DNA of 56,087 nucleotides from an uncultured Verrucomicrobiota bacterium (GTDB lineage Bacteria > Verrucomicrobiota > Verrucomicrobiia > Limisphaerales > UBA9464), in assembly GCA_903821635.1 (NCBI GenBank), contig CAIJLV010000045.1, positions 1-56,087 on the forward strand, given 5' to 3'. The position numbers were made by a program, and so were the translations under genes. Positions 1 through 8,565 of the stretch are shown here, one piece after another (the first letter of the stretch is position 1; each line of letters opens with the position of its first letter). Under the pieces are notes generated by a model. That model ran no database searches and was not told where the DNA came from. It saw nothing but the letters and a program-made list of their open reading frames with translations.

Positions 1-708
1 GCCGCTGTGGCCGTCGAGGAGCGCGTATTCACCGGTGCGGACGTGGCGGGTGACTTCGCCCAAGCCGACGACGGCCGGTAGTTTTAATTTGCGGGCCATG
101 ATGGCCGTGTGGCTGGTCTTGCCGCCGCCGTCGGTGGCAAAGCCCAGCACATGGCTGCGATCCAGCAGCGCCGTGGTGCTGGGGGAAAGGTCGGGCGCCA
201 CGACGATGACGGGTTCCGTAAGGCGGCTGAGGTCGGAAGCCGAAGCGACACCCAGCAAGTTGTTGAGCACCCGCTGTTCAACATCCCGCACATCGGCGGC
301 GCGCTCGCGGAGGTATTCGTCTTCCACGGCTGCCAGGGCAGCGGCGTATTTACCGGCGACCTCGTGAAAGGCGGCCTCGGCATTCTGGTGCTTTTCGGTG
401 ATTCCGCGGGTCACTTCGTCGAGGAGAGTCGGATCGTCGAGCACGAGTAGATGCGCCTCGAAGATGTCTGCCTCCGTGGTGCCCATGGCGATCGTCACTT
501 GGCGCTGGATGGCCTGCAATTCGTGCCGGGTTTGCACCAAGGCGCGGCGAAAGCGTTCGAGTTCGCCGGCGACTTCAGCTTCGGCCAGTTCATGCTCAGG
601 AAGCTCGGCGTGGCCGTTTCCGAGCACAAGCACCTTGGCGTGCGCGACCCCGCCGGCAGCAGCAACGCCGCGATAAATCCGTTCTCCGGTTGGCTGGGGG
701 GTGTTCAC
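1..708 (-). CDS. ptsI: Phosphoenolpyruvate-protein phosphotransferase (PTS enzyme I), N-terminal part
   Basis: Enzyme I takes phosphate from PEP onto a histidine and passes it to HPr, in the cytoplasm. The minus-strand reading begins with GTG at 708 and then reads RIYRGVAAAGGVAHAKVLVL, the usual start of the family. The HPr-binding helical domain follows (DIFEAHLLVLDDPTLLDEV). Near the window edge the phosphohistidine motif GGKTSHTAIMAR is intact, with the active His codon at 107-109. The C-terminal PEP-binding barrel lies outside the window. The same frame stays open upstream into the end of trpG but offers no ATG, so GTG 708 is the best start. No ribosome-binding site is evident. No HPr gene or sugar permease is in the window, so a regulatory PTS role is possible. 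Confidence 0.9.
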   Translation of the reverse strand, partial: MNTPQPTGERIYRGVAAAGGVAHAKVLVLGNGHAELPEHELAEAEVAGELERFRRALVQTRHELQAIQRQVTIAMGTTEADIFEAHLLVLDDPTLLDEVTRGITEKHQNAEAAFHEVAGKYAAALAAVEDEYLRERAADVRDVEQRVLNNLLGVASASDLSRLTEPVIVVAPDLSPSTTALLDRSHVLGFATDGGGKTSHTAIMARKLKLPAVVGLGEVTRHVRTGEYALLDGHSG

Positions 709-737
709 TGGCGAAAAATGGACCGGACTGCCGGCGC

Positions 738-1307
<570 letters not shown>

Positions 1308-1400
1308 GGGCGTGAGGCTACCCGGGGCTGGGCAGTTTGGGAAGCCGGCAGACCGGTTTGGCTACTCAAACTGCGCAGCCGACTGGGGCGGCCGGTGGCT

Positions 1401-2327
1401 CTAGGCCCGGGCCGGTGGGCGCGGCCACGTCAAGAGGACGACGGCCCCGACGATGACTGCCGCCGCAAGCCCCATCGGTGGGGTGAGTCGCTCGCCGAGC
1501 AAGGCCCAACCGAGAAAGATGGCGATCACCGGGTTCACGTAAGCATAGGTCGAAACCTTGGCGGGCGAACTGACGCCCAATAGCCACACGTAGGCGCTGA
1601 AGCCCAGCCAAGAGCCAAACACGATCAGGTAACCTAGGGCCGCGAGTGAGCGGAACGAAACTACGGCGGTTTGAAGCCGGCCGAATTCACCCAACCCCGC
1701 GGCGACCGCACACATCACCAAACCGCCGCTGAGCATTTGCAGGCTCGCCCCCATCCACGGCGAAGCGGGCTTCGCGGTGTATTTTGCGAACATGGAACCC
1801 GCAGCCCAGCACATCGTGGCCAGCAGAAGCGCCAACGCCCCGCCCCAGTGGATTGGGCCAAGGCCCGCCTCGCGGCGCAGCACGAGCAACGCCACCCCCG
1901 TCAGGCCCAGGCTGATGCCCAACCACACCGGCCAGGCCGGCCGGTGGCCACCGGGTCGGGCCCATTCAATCACTGCAAACCAAACCGGCGCGGACGCGAT
2001 GAACAGGGCGGCGAAACTGGAGGTGACGAATTGTTCCGCCCACGCCACTAAGCCGTTGCCGCCCAAGAGCATGACGGCGCCGGCGACTGCCGAATTGCGC
2101 GCTTGGAGCCGGGTCGGCCAAGGCCAGCCGCGCAGCTTCAGGAATAACAGCATCAGCGCCCCCGCGAGGGTGAAGCGAACGCCGCCGAGCAGGAATGGCG
2201 GCATCGTTTCCACCCCGATGCGAATGGCGAGGTAGGTCGAACCCCAGATCAGATACACGGCGGCGAAAGCCAGCAGGACCAGCGTGCGCGGCGGGTTGGC
2301 CGGGCTTGGCGGAGCGTTGGGAGACAC
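1401..2327 (-). CDS. EamA/DMT-family inner-membrane transporter (YedA-like)
   Basis: A 308-residue integral membrane protein of the drug/metabolite transporter superfamily. Two EamA repeats of about five helices each are visible. The first begins after a short proline-rich cytoplasmic tail (VYLIWGSTYLAIRIGVETMP). The second starts near residue 150 and ends in LGWALLGERLTPPMGL, the typical family signature. The NGLVAWAEQ and ASAPVWFAVIEW segments resemble YedA/RhaT-type members. The substrate cannot be read from the sequence. The gene stands alone: 93 bp separate it from trpG downstream, and the aspS terminator lies just upstream of its start. Confidence 0.85.
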   Translation of the reverse strand: MSPNAPPSPANPPRTLVLLAFAAVYLIWGSTYLAIRIGVETMPPFLLGGVRFTLAGALMLLFLKLRGWPWPTRLQARNSAVAGAVMLLGGNGLVAWAEQFVTSSFAALFIASAPVWFAVIEWARPGGHRPAWPVWLGISLGLTGVALLVLRREAGLGPIHWGGALALLLATMCWAAGSMFAKYTAKPASPWMGASLQMLSGGLVMCAVAAGLGEFGRLQTAVVSFRSLAALGYLIVFGSWLGFSAYVWLLGVSSPAKVSTYAYVNPVIAIFLGWALLGERLTPPMGLAAAVIVGAVVLLTWPRPPARA

Positions 2328-2361
2328 GATGGGGCGAAGAGCGAACGGTGGCGGTGCGGCA

Positions 2362-2394
2362 GAAATAAAACCCCGCCGCGGTGACCGGCGGGGT
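2362..2394 (-). terminator. Rho-independent terminator of aspS
   Basis: A stem accccgccg (2370-2378) pairs perfectly with cggcggggt (2386-2394). On the minus strand it is followed by TTTTATTT. It lies about 100 bp past the aspS stop and ahead of the EamA gene start. Confidence 0.85.
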
Positions 2395-2495
2395 CTTAAA
2401 ACGACGTTTTGGTTTTCTGTCCCAAGGAGGGCCGCGACCCACCGGGCCGGCTAACGTGGAACACAATTAGCCGCCGGTGGGTTGGTCAGCGCCGC

Positions 2496-4298
2496 TCACT
2501 CCTTTTTCACCGCCGCCTTCACTTCGAGGTGCAGGTCGCGGAGCTGGCGCGGGGTCACCTGGCTCGGGCTGTCGGTCATGAGGCACACGCCCTTCGCGGT
2601 CTTCGGGAAGGCGATGACGTCGCGGATGCTTGTCGTGCCGCAGAGGATCGCGATGAGCCGATCAAAGCCGAGCGCGATGCCGCCGTGCGGAGGCGCGCCA
2701 TACTTGAAGGCTTCCAGCATGTAGCCGAACCGGCTCTGAGTTTCGTCCGGCGGAATCTGGAGCAGCTCCTCGAAGATGGTCTTCTGCACGTCGGGCTGAT
2801 GGATGCGAATCGATCCACCGCCAAGCTCCACGCCGTTCACCACGATGTCGTAATGCTGGCCGCGGACCTTCTTCGGGTCGGTCTTGAGCAGCGGGATGTC
2901 GTCCGCGACGGGTGCGGTGAACGGATGATGGCTGGAATACCAGCGGTTCATCTCGCGGTCGAAGCCGAGCAGCGGGAACTCGATCACCCACAGGAAATTG
3001 AACTGCTTCGGATCGAGCGTGAGCTTCCCCTGCGTCTTGAGCACGTCGGCGCAGTAGAGGCGGATCTTGCCTAAGATTTCGCAGGCGTTCAGCCACTGGT
3101 CGGCGGCGAAGAGAATCAGGTCGCCCTCTTGAATCGCCAGCTTGCTGGTGAGCGCGGCCTTCTCGGCTTCGCTGAAGAACTTCACGATGGGCGATTTCCA
3201 TTCACCGTTCTCCACCTTGATGTAGGCGAGACCTTTCGCGCCGAAGCCCTTCGCGGTCTCGGTCATCGTTTCGATCTGGCCCTGCGTCGCGCCAGCGAGG
3301 CCGCGGGCGTTGATGGCCTTGACCACGCCGCCGCTGGCGATGGCGCCGCTGAAGACCTTGAACGTGCTCGCGCGGAATTCCTCGGTGAAGTCCACGAGCT
3401 CCATGCCGAAGCGCGTGTCCGGCTTGTCGATGCCGAAGCGGTTCAGCGCCTCTTCAAAGCTGATGCGCTTGAAGGGCGTCGCGATGTCGATGTTCAGCGC
3501 GGTCTTCCAGACCTTCTTCAGCAAACCTTCGATTAGCGCGTAGATGTCTTCGCGGTCGATGAACGACATCTCGATATCGACCTGCGTGAACTCCGGCTGG
3601 CGGTCGGCGCGCAGATCCTCGTCGCGATAGCAGCGGGCGAGCTGGAAGTAGCGTTCGATGCCGCTGACCATGAGGATCTGTTTGAACTGCTGCGGCGACT
3701 GCGGCAGCGCGTAGAACGTGCCGGGATCGCGACGGTTCGGGACGAGGAATTCGCGCGCGCCTTCCGGGGTCGATTTGAAGAGCGTGGGCGTCTCGACTTC
3801 GAGGAAGCCCTGTTCGTCCATGAAGCTGCGCGTGGCGATGGCGACCTTCGAGCGGACGCGCAGGTTGCGAATCATCTCCGGGCGGCGCAGGTCGAGGTAA
3901 CGATATTGGAGGCGCAGCTCTTCGTTAACCTTGTTGGCGACCTCGGGGTCATCGACCGGGAAGGGCAGCACTTCGGCGTGGTTGAGCACGGTGCAGCCTT
4001 TGACCAACACTTCCACCTGGCCGGTGGGGATTTTTTCGTTGTTGGTGCCGGCGGGGCGGCTGCGGACTTGGCCGGTGATCTCGATGACGGACTCGCTGTG
4101 GAGATGCGTGGCGCCTTCGAAGACGTCCTTCGGCAAATCAGCGGGATCGAAAACGGTTTGCGTGCGCCCTTCCCGATCGCGGAGGTCGATGAAGAGAACC
4201 CCGCCCAAGTCGCGGCGGGAATGGACCCAGCCGGTGAGAGTGACCGTTTGCCCGGCGTGTTCCGCGCGGAGCTCGTTGCAATGATGCGTGCGTTTCAT
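2496..4298 (-). CDS. aspS: Aspartyl-tRNA synthetase
   Basis: Charges tRNA-Asp with aspartate in the cytoplasm (class IIb synthetase). The 600-residue product starts MKRTHHCNEL at 4298, followed by the OB-fold anticodon domain (GWVHSRRDLGGVLFIDLRDR). Motif 2 is seen as CYRDEDLRADRQPEFTQ. The bacterial GAD insertion domain follows (GLAYIKVENGEWKSPIVKF), and motif 3 is GIALGFDRLIAILCG. The open frame extends upstream to 4466, but that part does not resemble the family. Residue 31 is Leu. In the family, Leu here goes with tRNA-Asp-specific enzymes and His with non-discriminating ones, so this enzyme is probably discriminating; that is inference. A terminator follows. Confidence 0.95.
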   Translation of the reverse strand: MKRTHHCNELRAEHAGQTVTLTGWVHSRRDLGGVLFIDLRDREGRTQTVFDPADLPKDVFEGATHLHSESVIEITGQVRSRPAGTNNEKIPTGQVEVLVKGCTVLNHAEVLPFPVDDPEVANKVNEELRLQYRYLDLRRPEMIRNLRVRSKVAIATRSFMDEQGFLEVETPTLFKSTPEGAREFLVPNRRDPGTFYALPQSPQQFKQILMVSGIERYFQLARCYRDEDLRADRQPEFTQVDIEMSFIDREDIYALIEGLLKKVWKTALNIDIATPFKRISFEEALNRFGIDKPDTRFGMELVDFTEEFRASTFKVFSGAIASGGVVKAINARGLAGATQGQIETMTETAKGFGAKGLAYIKVENGEWKSPIVKFFSEAEKAALTSKLAIQEGDLILFAADQWLNACEILGKIRLYCADVLKTQGKLTLDPKQFNFLWVIEFPLLGFDREMNRWYSSHHPFTAPVADDIPLLKTDPKKVRGQHYDIVVNGVELGGGSIRIHQPDVQKTIFEELLQIPPDETQSRFGYMLEAFKYGAPPHGGIALGFDRLIAILCGTTSIRDVIAFPKTAKGVCLMTDSPSQVTPRQLRDLHLEVKAAVKKE

Positions 4299-4533
4299 GG
4301 CGTCAAGCCGGGGCAGGTGACCTGATTCCCGGCAAAAATGAAGGCAGAGCTTGGGCAGCGGGGGCCCAGTTGGCAAAAGGAAGTTTCCGGGCGGAACAGT
4401 AGGCGTATGGCTCGCCGCCCGGCGGGGAATTAGCTCAAGATTTTGAGCCGCAAAACCGATTGCCATCCGTCCGGCTAAGTCAGAGTGTCAACCCGCTCTA
4501 TTCGACCCAAGGACGAACCTTCGACCCGACTGT

Positions 4534-6213
4534 ATGAACTTGATCTCTCGACGTTGGTCCACCCGCGGCGCCGCCGGTCTGCGAGTGGACCGATTCCGTT
4601 CCCTTTGGGGCCTCGCCACACTGGCGTTGGTCTGCCAAGCGCAGGCCATCACCGACATTGCTGAAGGTGAATTGCTCTGGTTGCAGGGGTTCGATGGCAA
4701 CCCCGCCACTTCGGGCTTTCGAGTTGAGGGCACGCTCTTACTCCGGTCGGTGGACGACATCGCCCACATCGGCATCAACCTCAATTCCGGAGCCATCACC
4801 AACGCCCCGACGGGCACGATCCGGGTTGAAGTTGGCGTTTCCGGCAATCGGTTCATCAATGGCTCCGTGCTGAATCAAGGCCAGTTCAAGGTGGACAGCT
4901 CGCTCGCGTTCCCCGGCGCCAACACCTTCTTTCTCAACACCGGCACTTTCACCGTCGGCGAAACGTTCGTCGCACGTTTCTTCGGCCAAAAATCCCAGTT
5001 CACCCAGCAGGACGGCCTGCTCAGCGTCGGCGCCCAAGGGTTTGAATTTTACGACGGCACCTTTGCTTACACCGGCGGCGCCATCTCCGGCCAGCCCCTG
5101 TTTTTTCGCACGCAAGTCACCTACGCTACCGCTGACGATGCGCCGTTCCAGCCGCGCCTGATCGGACCGGGCGGCAGCTTCCGCGGGCCCCTCGGCCCCA
5201 ACCTCTTTCTGCGCATCCTTGGTGCCAGCGGGCAGGGCGGCGACACGGCGGTAACCCTGGAAGAAGCCGGTGCGCTCCGTGGTCGGATGGAGCTCGGGCA
5301 ATACTTTGGCGGCAGCAACGTGCGGGTCGTGGCGGCGGGCGGCAGTCTCACGGTCGCCGCCACTGGCAGCCTGACGGTGAAGCCCACGGGCGGCGGTGCG
5401 GCCACACTGGTGGGTAACCTGATTAACGACGGCACCCTCAGCGTCAGCGCCGGTTTTGCCGTCGCCAATGGCGACACCACCGCGACGAACCGGGCCACGT
5501 TGACCATGCAAGCCGGCGGCAATCTCCAATTTGCGGGCGGCTTCCGCCATGAAGCTGGCGCGTTGAACCTGCATGGCGCGACGCTGGGGGCAGCCCATGG
5601 CGTGACGCTCGCGGGGCCTGAGGCGCGGTTGGCCGGCGTATTGCAAGCCGCCGTGACCAACGAAACCACGCTCAGCCTCAGCCAGAACGACGGGGAGTTG
5701 GTCGTGACGGGTTCCTGGGTCAACGATCCCGCCGCCACCCTGAAACTGGAATTGTCCGAAGGCGGATTGCTCAACCCGCTGCTGACGATCACCGGGGTTT
5801 TGAACGCTGCCGGGGCGCTGCCGGTGACTTTGCTGTCCGGGTTTGAACCGCAGTTGGGGGACACCTTCCCGCTCTTCAAGATGCAGTCCCTTACCGGACA
5901 GTTTCGTCCCTTTACGCTGCCGCCGTTGCCCGCGGGGCGGTTCTGGGAATTACTTCGAGCCCCGACAAATTGGACCCTAGTGGTCCGCGACCAGCCCCCG
6001 GCACCGCGGTTGAAGCTGACGTTCGCCGAGGGCTTGCCGACGATTGCGGTGCTCGGCACGCCCGGCCGGTCCGCGACGCTTTACGGATCACTGGACCTGC
6101 AACGCTGGGAAAGCATTCGGACCGAAGCTCCGTTTAAGGGCGAATTCAGCGTGGTCGCGCCGGATATGGGCAGCGATTCCCCACGGTTTTTCCGGGGTGA
6201 AATCGAGCCCTGA
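4534..6213 (+). CDS. Secreted beta-rich protein with verrucomicrobial C-terminal domain
   Basis: A 559-residue exported protein of unknown function. An N-terminal signal (WGLATLALVCQAQA) follows an unusually long charged leader, so the true start may lie inside this ORF. The body is rich in Gly, Thr, Ala and Asn with repeated short strands (NDGTLSVSAG, AGGSLTVAATGSLTV), as in right-handed beta-helix or autotransporter-like passenger repeats. The end (TLYGSLDLQRWESI, then RFFRGEIEP) matches a C-terminal module shared by three other secreted proteins in this window. It converges on hemC with only 7 bp between the stop codons. No catalytic motif was seen. Confidence 0.8.
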   Translation: MNLISRRWSTRGAAGLRVDRFRSLWGLATLALVCQAQAITDIAEGELLWLQGFDGNPATSGFRVEGTLLLRSVDDIAHIGINLNSGAITNAPTGTIRVEVGVSGNRFINGSVLNQGQFKVDSSLAFPGANTFFLNTGTFTVGETFVARFFGQKSQFTQQDGLLSVGAQGFEFYDGTFAYTGGAISGQPLFFRTQVTYATADDAPFQPRLIGPGGSFRGPLGPNLFLRILGASGQGGDTAVTLEEAGALRGRMELGQYFGGSNVRVVAAGGSLTVAATGSLTVKPTGGGAATLVGNLINDGTLSVSAGFAVANGDTTATNRATLTMQAGGNLQFAGGFRHEAGALNLHGATLGAAHGVTLAGPEARLAGVLQAAVTNETTLSLSQNDGELVVTGSWVNDPAATLKLELSEGGLLNPLLTITGVLNAAGALPVTLLSGFEPQLGDTFPLFKMQSLTGQFRPFTLPPLPAGRFWELLRAPTNWTLVVRDQPPAPRLKLTFAEGLPTIAVLGTPGRSATLYGSLDLQRWESIRTEAPFKGEFSVVAPDMGSDSPRFFRGEIEP

Positions 6214-6220
6214 CTCCTGC

Positions 6221-7279
6221 CTATTGCAGTTGGGCCGCCGCCAGTTCTCCTAAGCGAATCGCTTCGGCCACCGGCCGGCGCAACGTCACCGAGCGGGGCG
6301 TCGCCTCGCGATAGCTCGCGGCCCGCAACTCCAACTGATGTCCGAGCACCCGGGCATACGCCGCCACGGGACTTTGGCAGCCGCCGCCCATGCCGCGGAG
6401 GAAGGCGCGCTCGGCCGTGACCGCCAGAAACGTGTTCCGGTGATTCAAAGCCGCGACCAAGGTGTTGATCTCGTCGTCACCGGTTCGGGTTTCCAAGCCC
6501 ACCGCGCCTTGGCCGACTGCGGGTAGCATTTCTTCCGGTTCCAGCACCGCGGCCAGCACGCCCGGCGGCGGCACTTTGAAGTTGGCGAGAGCCTCGGCTG
6601 AAAGTCGCGGGTCCAGTCGCAATTCACCGCGGGGGCCGATGAAGTGTTGCAGTCGCACCAAGCCGGCGGCGGCCAATAGAGTCGCGTCGAAGGCTTCGTT
6701 TTCGACCAATTTGCGCAGGCGCGTATCCACGTTCCCCCGGATTTCGATCACTTCCACGTCGGGGCGAGCCAGTTTCACTTGGGCCGCTCGGCGCGTGCTG
6801 CTGGTCGCGACGATGGCCTTGGGGGGCAGCGACCTGAGGTCGGCATCCTGCCGGTCGTAGAAGGGTTCGCGGCCACTGGGCGACCAATCCCGCGGGGCGG
6901 CCCGTCGGGCTGCGAAGTCCGCGTGGGCGGCATCGCGATACAGCAGCACATCGCGCACGTCCGCCCGCGGTGGGGTGGCGGTGAGCTGCAAGCCCTCGGG
7001 TAATTCGGTCGGTAAATCTTTCAGGCTGTGGACGGCAAGGTCGGCCTCGCGAGCGAGCAAGGCGACCTCCAGCTCCTTGGTGAACAAGCCCTTGGGCAAG
7101 GATTCCCCGGGCTGCGCCATGGAGGCCGTCTGCAACTTGTCGCCGGTCGTCTTGATGACCTTGAGCTCGAAGGTGTGTTCCGGCCACGACTGACGCAGGT
7201 CGTGAAGGACTTGGTTGGACTGGGCCAGCGCGAGCGCTGAGCCCCGGGTGCAAATGAGGATGGGACGGGACACGGGCAA
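6221..7279 (-). CDS. hemC: Porphobilinogen deaminase (hydroxymethylbilane synthase)
   Basis: Joins four porphobilinogens into hydroxymethylbilane in haem synthesis, in the cytoplasm. The start ILICTRGSALALAQSNQV and the segment LAVHSLKDLPTELPEGL are family signatures. The dipyrromethane cofactor cysteine is Cys301 in GMGGGCQSPVAAYA. The product has 352 residues, longer than the usual roughly 310, because about 30 extra residues (about 116-148, rich in Arg, Asp and Ala) lie between VRDVLLYRD and AIVATSSTRR. It starts 3 bp after the hemA stop, so the two genes are surely co-transcribed. Confidence 0.94.
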   Translation of the reverse strand: MPVSRPILICTRGSALALAQSNQVLHDLRQSWPEHTFELKVIKTTGDKLQTASMAQPGESLPKGLFTKELEVALLAREADLAVHSLKDLPTELPEGLQLTATPPRADVRDVLLYRDAAHADFAARRAAPRDWSPSGREPFYDRQDADLRSLPPKAIVATSSTRRAAQVKLARPDVEVIEIRGNVDTRLRKLVENEAFDATLLAAAGLVRLQHFIGPRGELRLDPRLSAEALANFKVPPPGVLAAVLEPEEMLPAVGQGAVGLETRTGDDEINTLVAALNHRNTFLAVTAERAFLRGMGGGCQSPVAAYARVLGHQLELRAASYREATPRSVTLRRPVAEAIRLGELAAAQLQ

Positions 7280-7282
7280 ATT

Positions 7283-8329
7283 TCAGTTCGAGCGCAGGAT
7301 GAAACGCGTTCCCGGTGGAGTCAGTCCAGCCCACAGACTCCGGGCGCGTTCGCCGACCCGCCGTTCGCACTGCGCTAGTTCTGCCTGTCGCGCTTGCACA
7401 TGGTTGGCGGCCACGGTCTGGAGATCATCCATGTTCGCGAGGAAAACGCCTTCGATGGCCTTAACCGCGGGGTCGATGTCGCGCGGCACCGCAATGTCGA
7501 TGAGCAGCAAGGGGCGCGGCGGCCGGCGTTGCAGCAGGCGTTCCAGTTTAGGCCGATCCAGAATGTAATGCGGTGCGCTCGTGCTGCTGATCACAATGTC
7601 CAGGGTCGAAAATTCCCGTTCCCAATCGTCCAAGCGGATCGCTTTGCCACCGAATTCCCGGGCCAGCGTGACGGCGCGTTCGAAGGAGCGGTTGCTCACG
7701 ATCAGGCTGCGCGCGCCGCGACTCAGCAAGGCTCGGGCGGTTTTCTCACTTGTTTCCCCCGCGCCGACCACCATGACGTCTCGCTCGGCTAGGCTGCCGA
7801 AGACGGATTCCGCCAGTTCCACGGCCACGGAGGCCACGCTGGTTTGTCCCCGTTGGATGCCGGTTTCGCTGCGGATCTGTTTCGCGACGTTAAAGGCCGT
7901 TTGAAACGCCTTGTTCAATACCCGCCCCGTATGGCCGGCGACGAGGGCCGCGGCGTAAGCCTGTTTCAGTTGGCCGAGGATTTCAGTTTCACCCAGCACG
8001 AGCGAATCAAGGCCGGCGGCGACGCGAAACAGGTGTTCCACCCCGGCTTGTTGCGGCCGGACAAACAACTCGCCCGCCAGCGGTTGAGTAATGCCCCGAT
8101 TGCGCAGCAGGAAGTCCCGCAACTGGGCGCTGGCTTCCTGAGCTGGCAGGGCCGAGGCGACGTAGAGTTCCACCCGGTTGCAGGTGGAGACGATGACCCC
8201 TTCCGTTGCCATGCCTTGTTCCTTCAACTGGCCCAGTGCCCGCGCGGCGGCGGTGGCGTCAAAGGCAAAGCGCTCCCGCAACTCGACAGGCGAGTTGCGG
8301 TGACTGAGTCCGAGCACCAAGAAGTTCAT
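7283..8329 (-). CDS. hemA: Glutamyl-tRNA reductase, with short C-terminus
   Basis: Reduces glutamyl-tRNA to glutamate-1-semialdehyde with NADPH, the first committed step of C5-pathway haem synthesis. The start MNFLVLGLSHRNSPVELRER, the catalytic Cys50 in STCNRVELYV, LVLGETEILGQLKQAY and the nucleotide-binding segment VVGAGETSEKTARALL are all present. The product is 348 residues against about 420 in E. coli. After NMDDLQTVAANHV only about 40 residues remain, so most of the C-terminal dimerisation domain is absent. The hemC start follows at once, which leaves no room for the missing part. It is first in the hemA-hemC operon. Confidence 0.93.
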   Translation of the reverse strand: MNFLVLGLSHRNSPVELRERFAFDATAAARALGQLKEQGMATEGVIVSTCNRVELYVASALPAQEASAQLRDFLLRNRGITQPLAGELFVRPQQAGVEHLFRVAAGLDSLVLGETEILGQLKQAYAAALVAGHTGRVLNKAFQTAFNVAKQIRSETGIQRGQTSVASVAVELAESVFGSLAERDVMVVGAGETSEKTARALLSRGARSLIVSNRSFERAVTLAREFGGKAIRLDDWEREFSTLDIVISSTSAPHYILDRPKLERLLQRRPPRPLLLIDIAVPRDIDPAVKAIEGVFLANMDDLQTVAANHVQARQAELAQCERRVGERARSLWAGLTPPGTRFILRSN

Positions 8330-8565
8330 GGATTACAGGCGCCAAGCGGCCGGGCTTGCGCCGTGGCCGAACATGGCCAGTAGCACCCAAGGCGAACGCG
8401 CAGCGTCAACGCGGCGGCAAATTAGGGAATCGGCGGCTCAATGTCCAAACTGGAGGCGTCGCCCCCAAGCGGCCGGCGGGGCGGGGGACTGGTGTAAAAT
8501 CGCCGGGTGGGGCAACTTCACGTTGACGCTGTCGCCTGCGCCTGCGAACGAAGAAAAATAATCCC

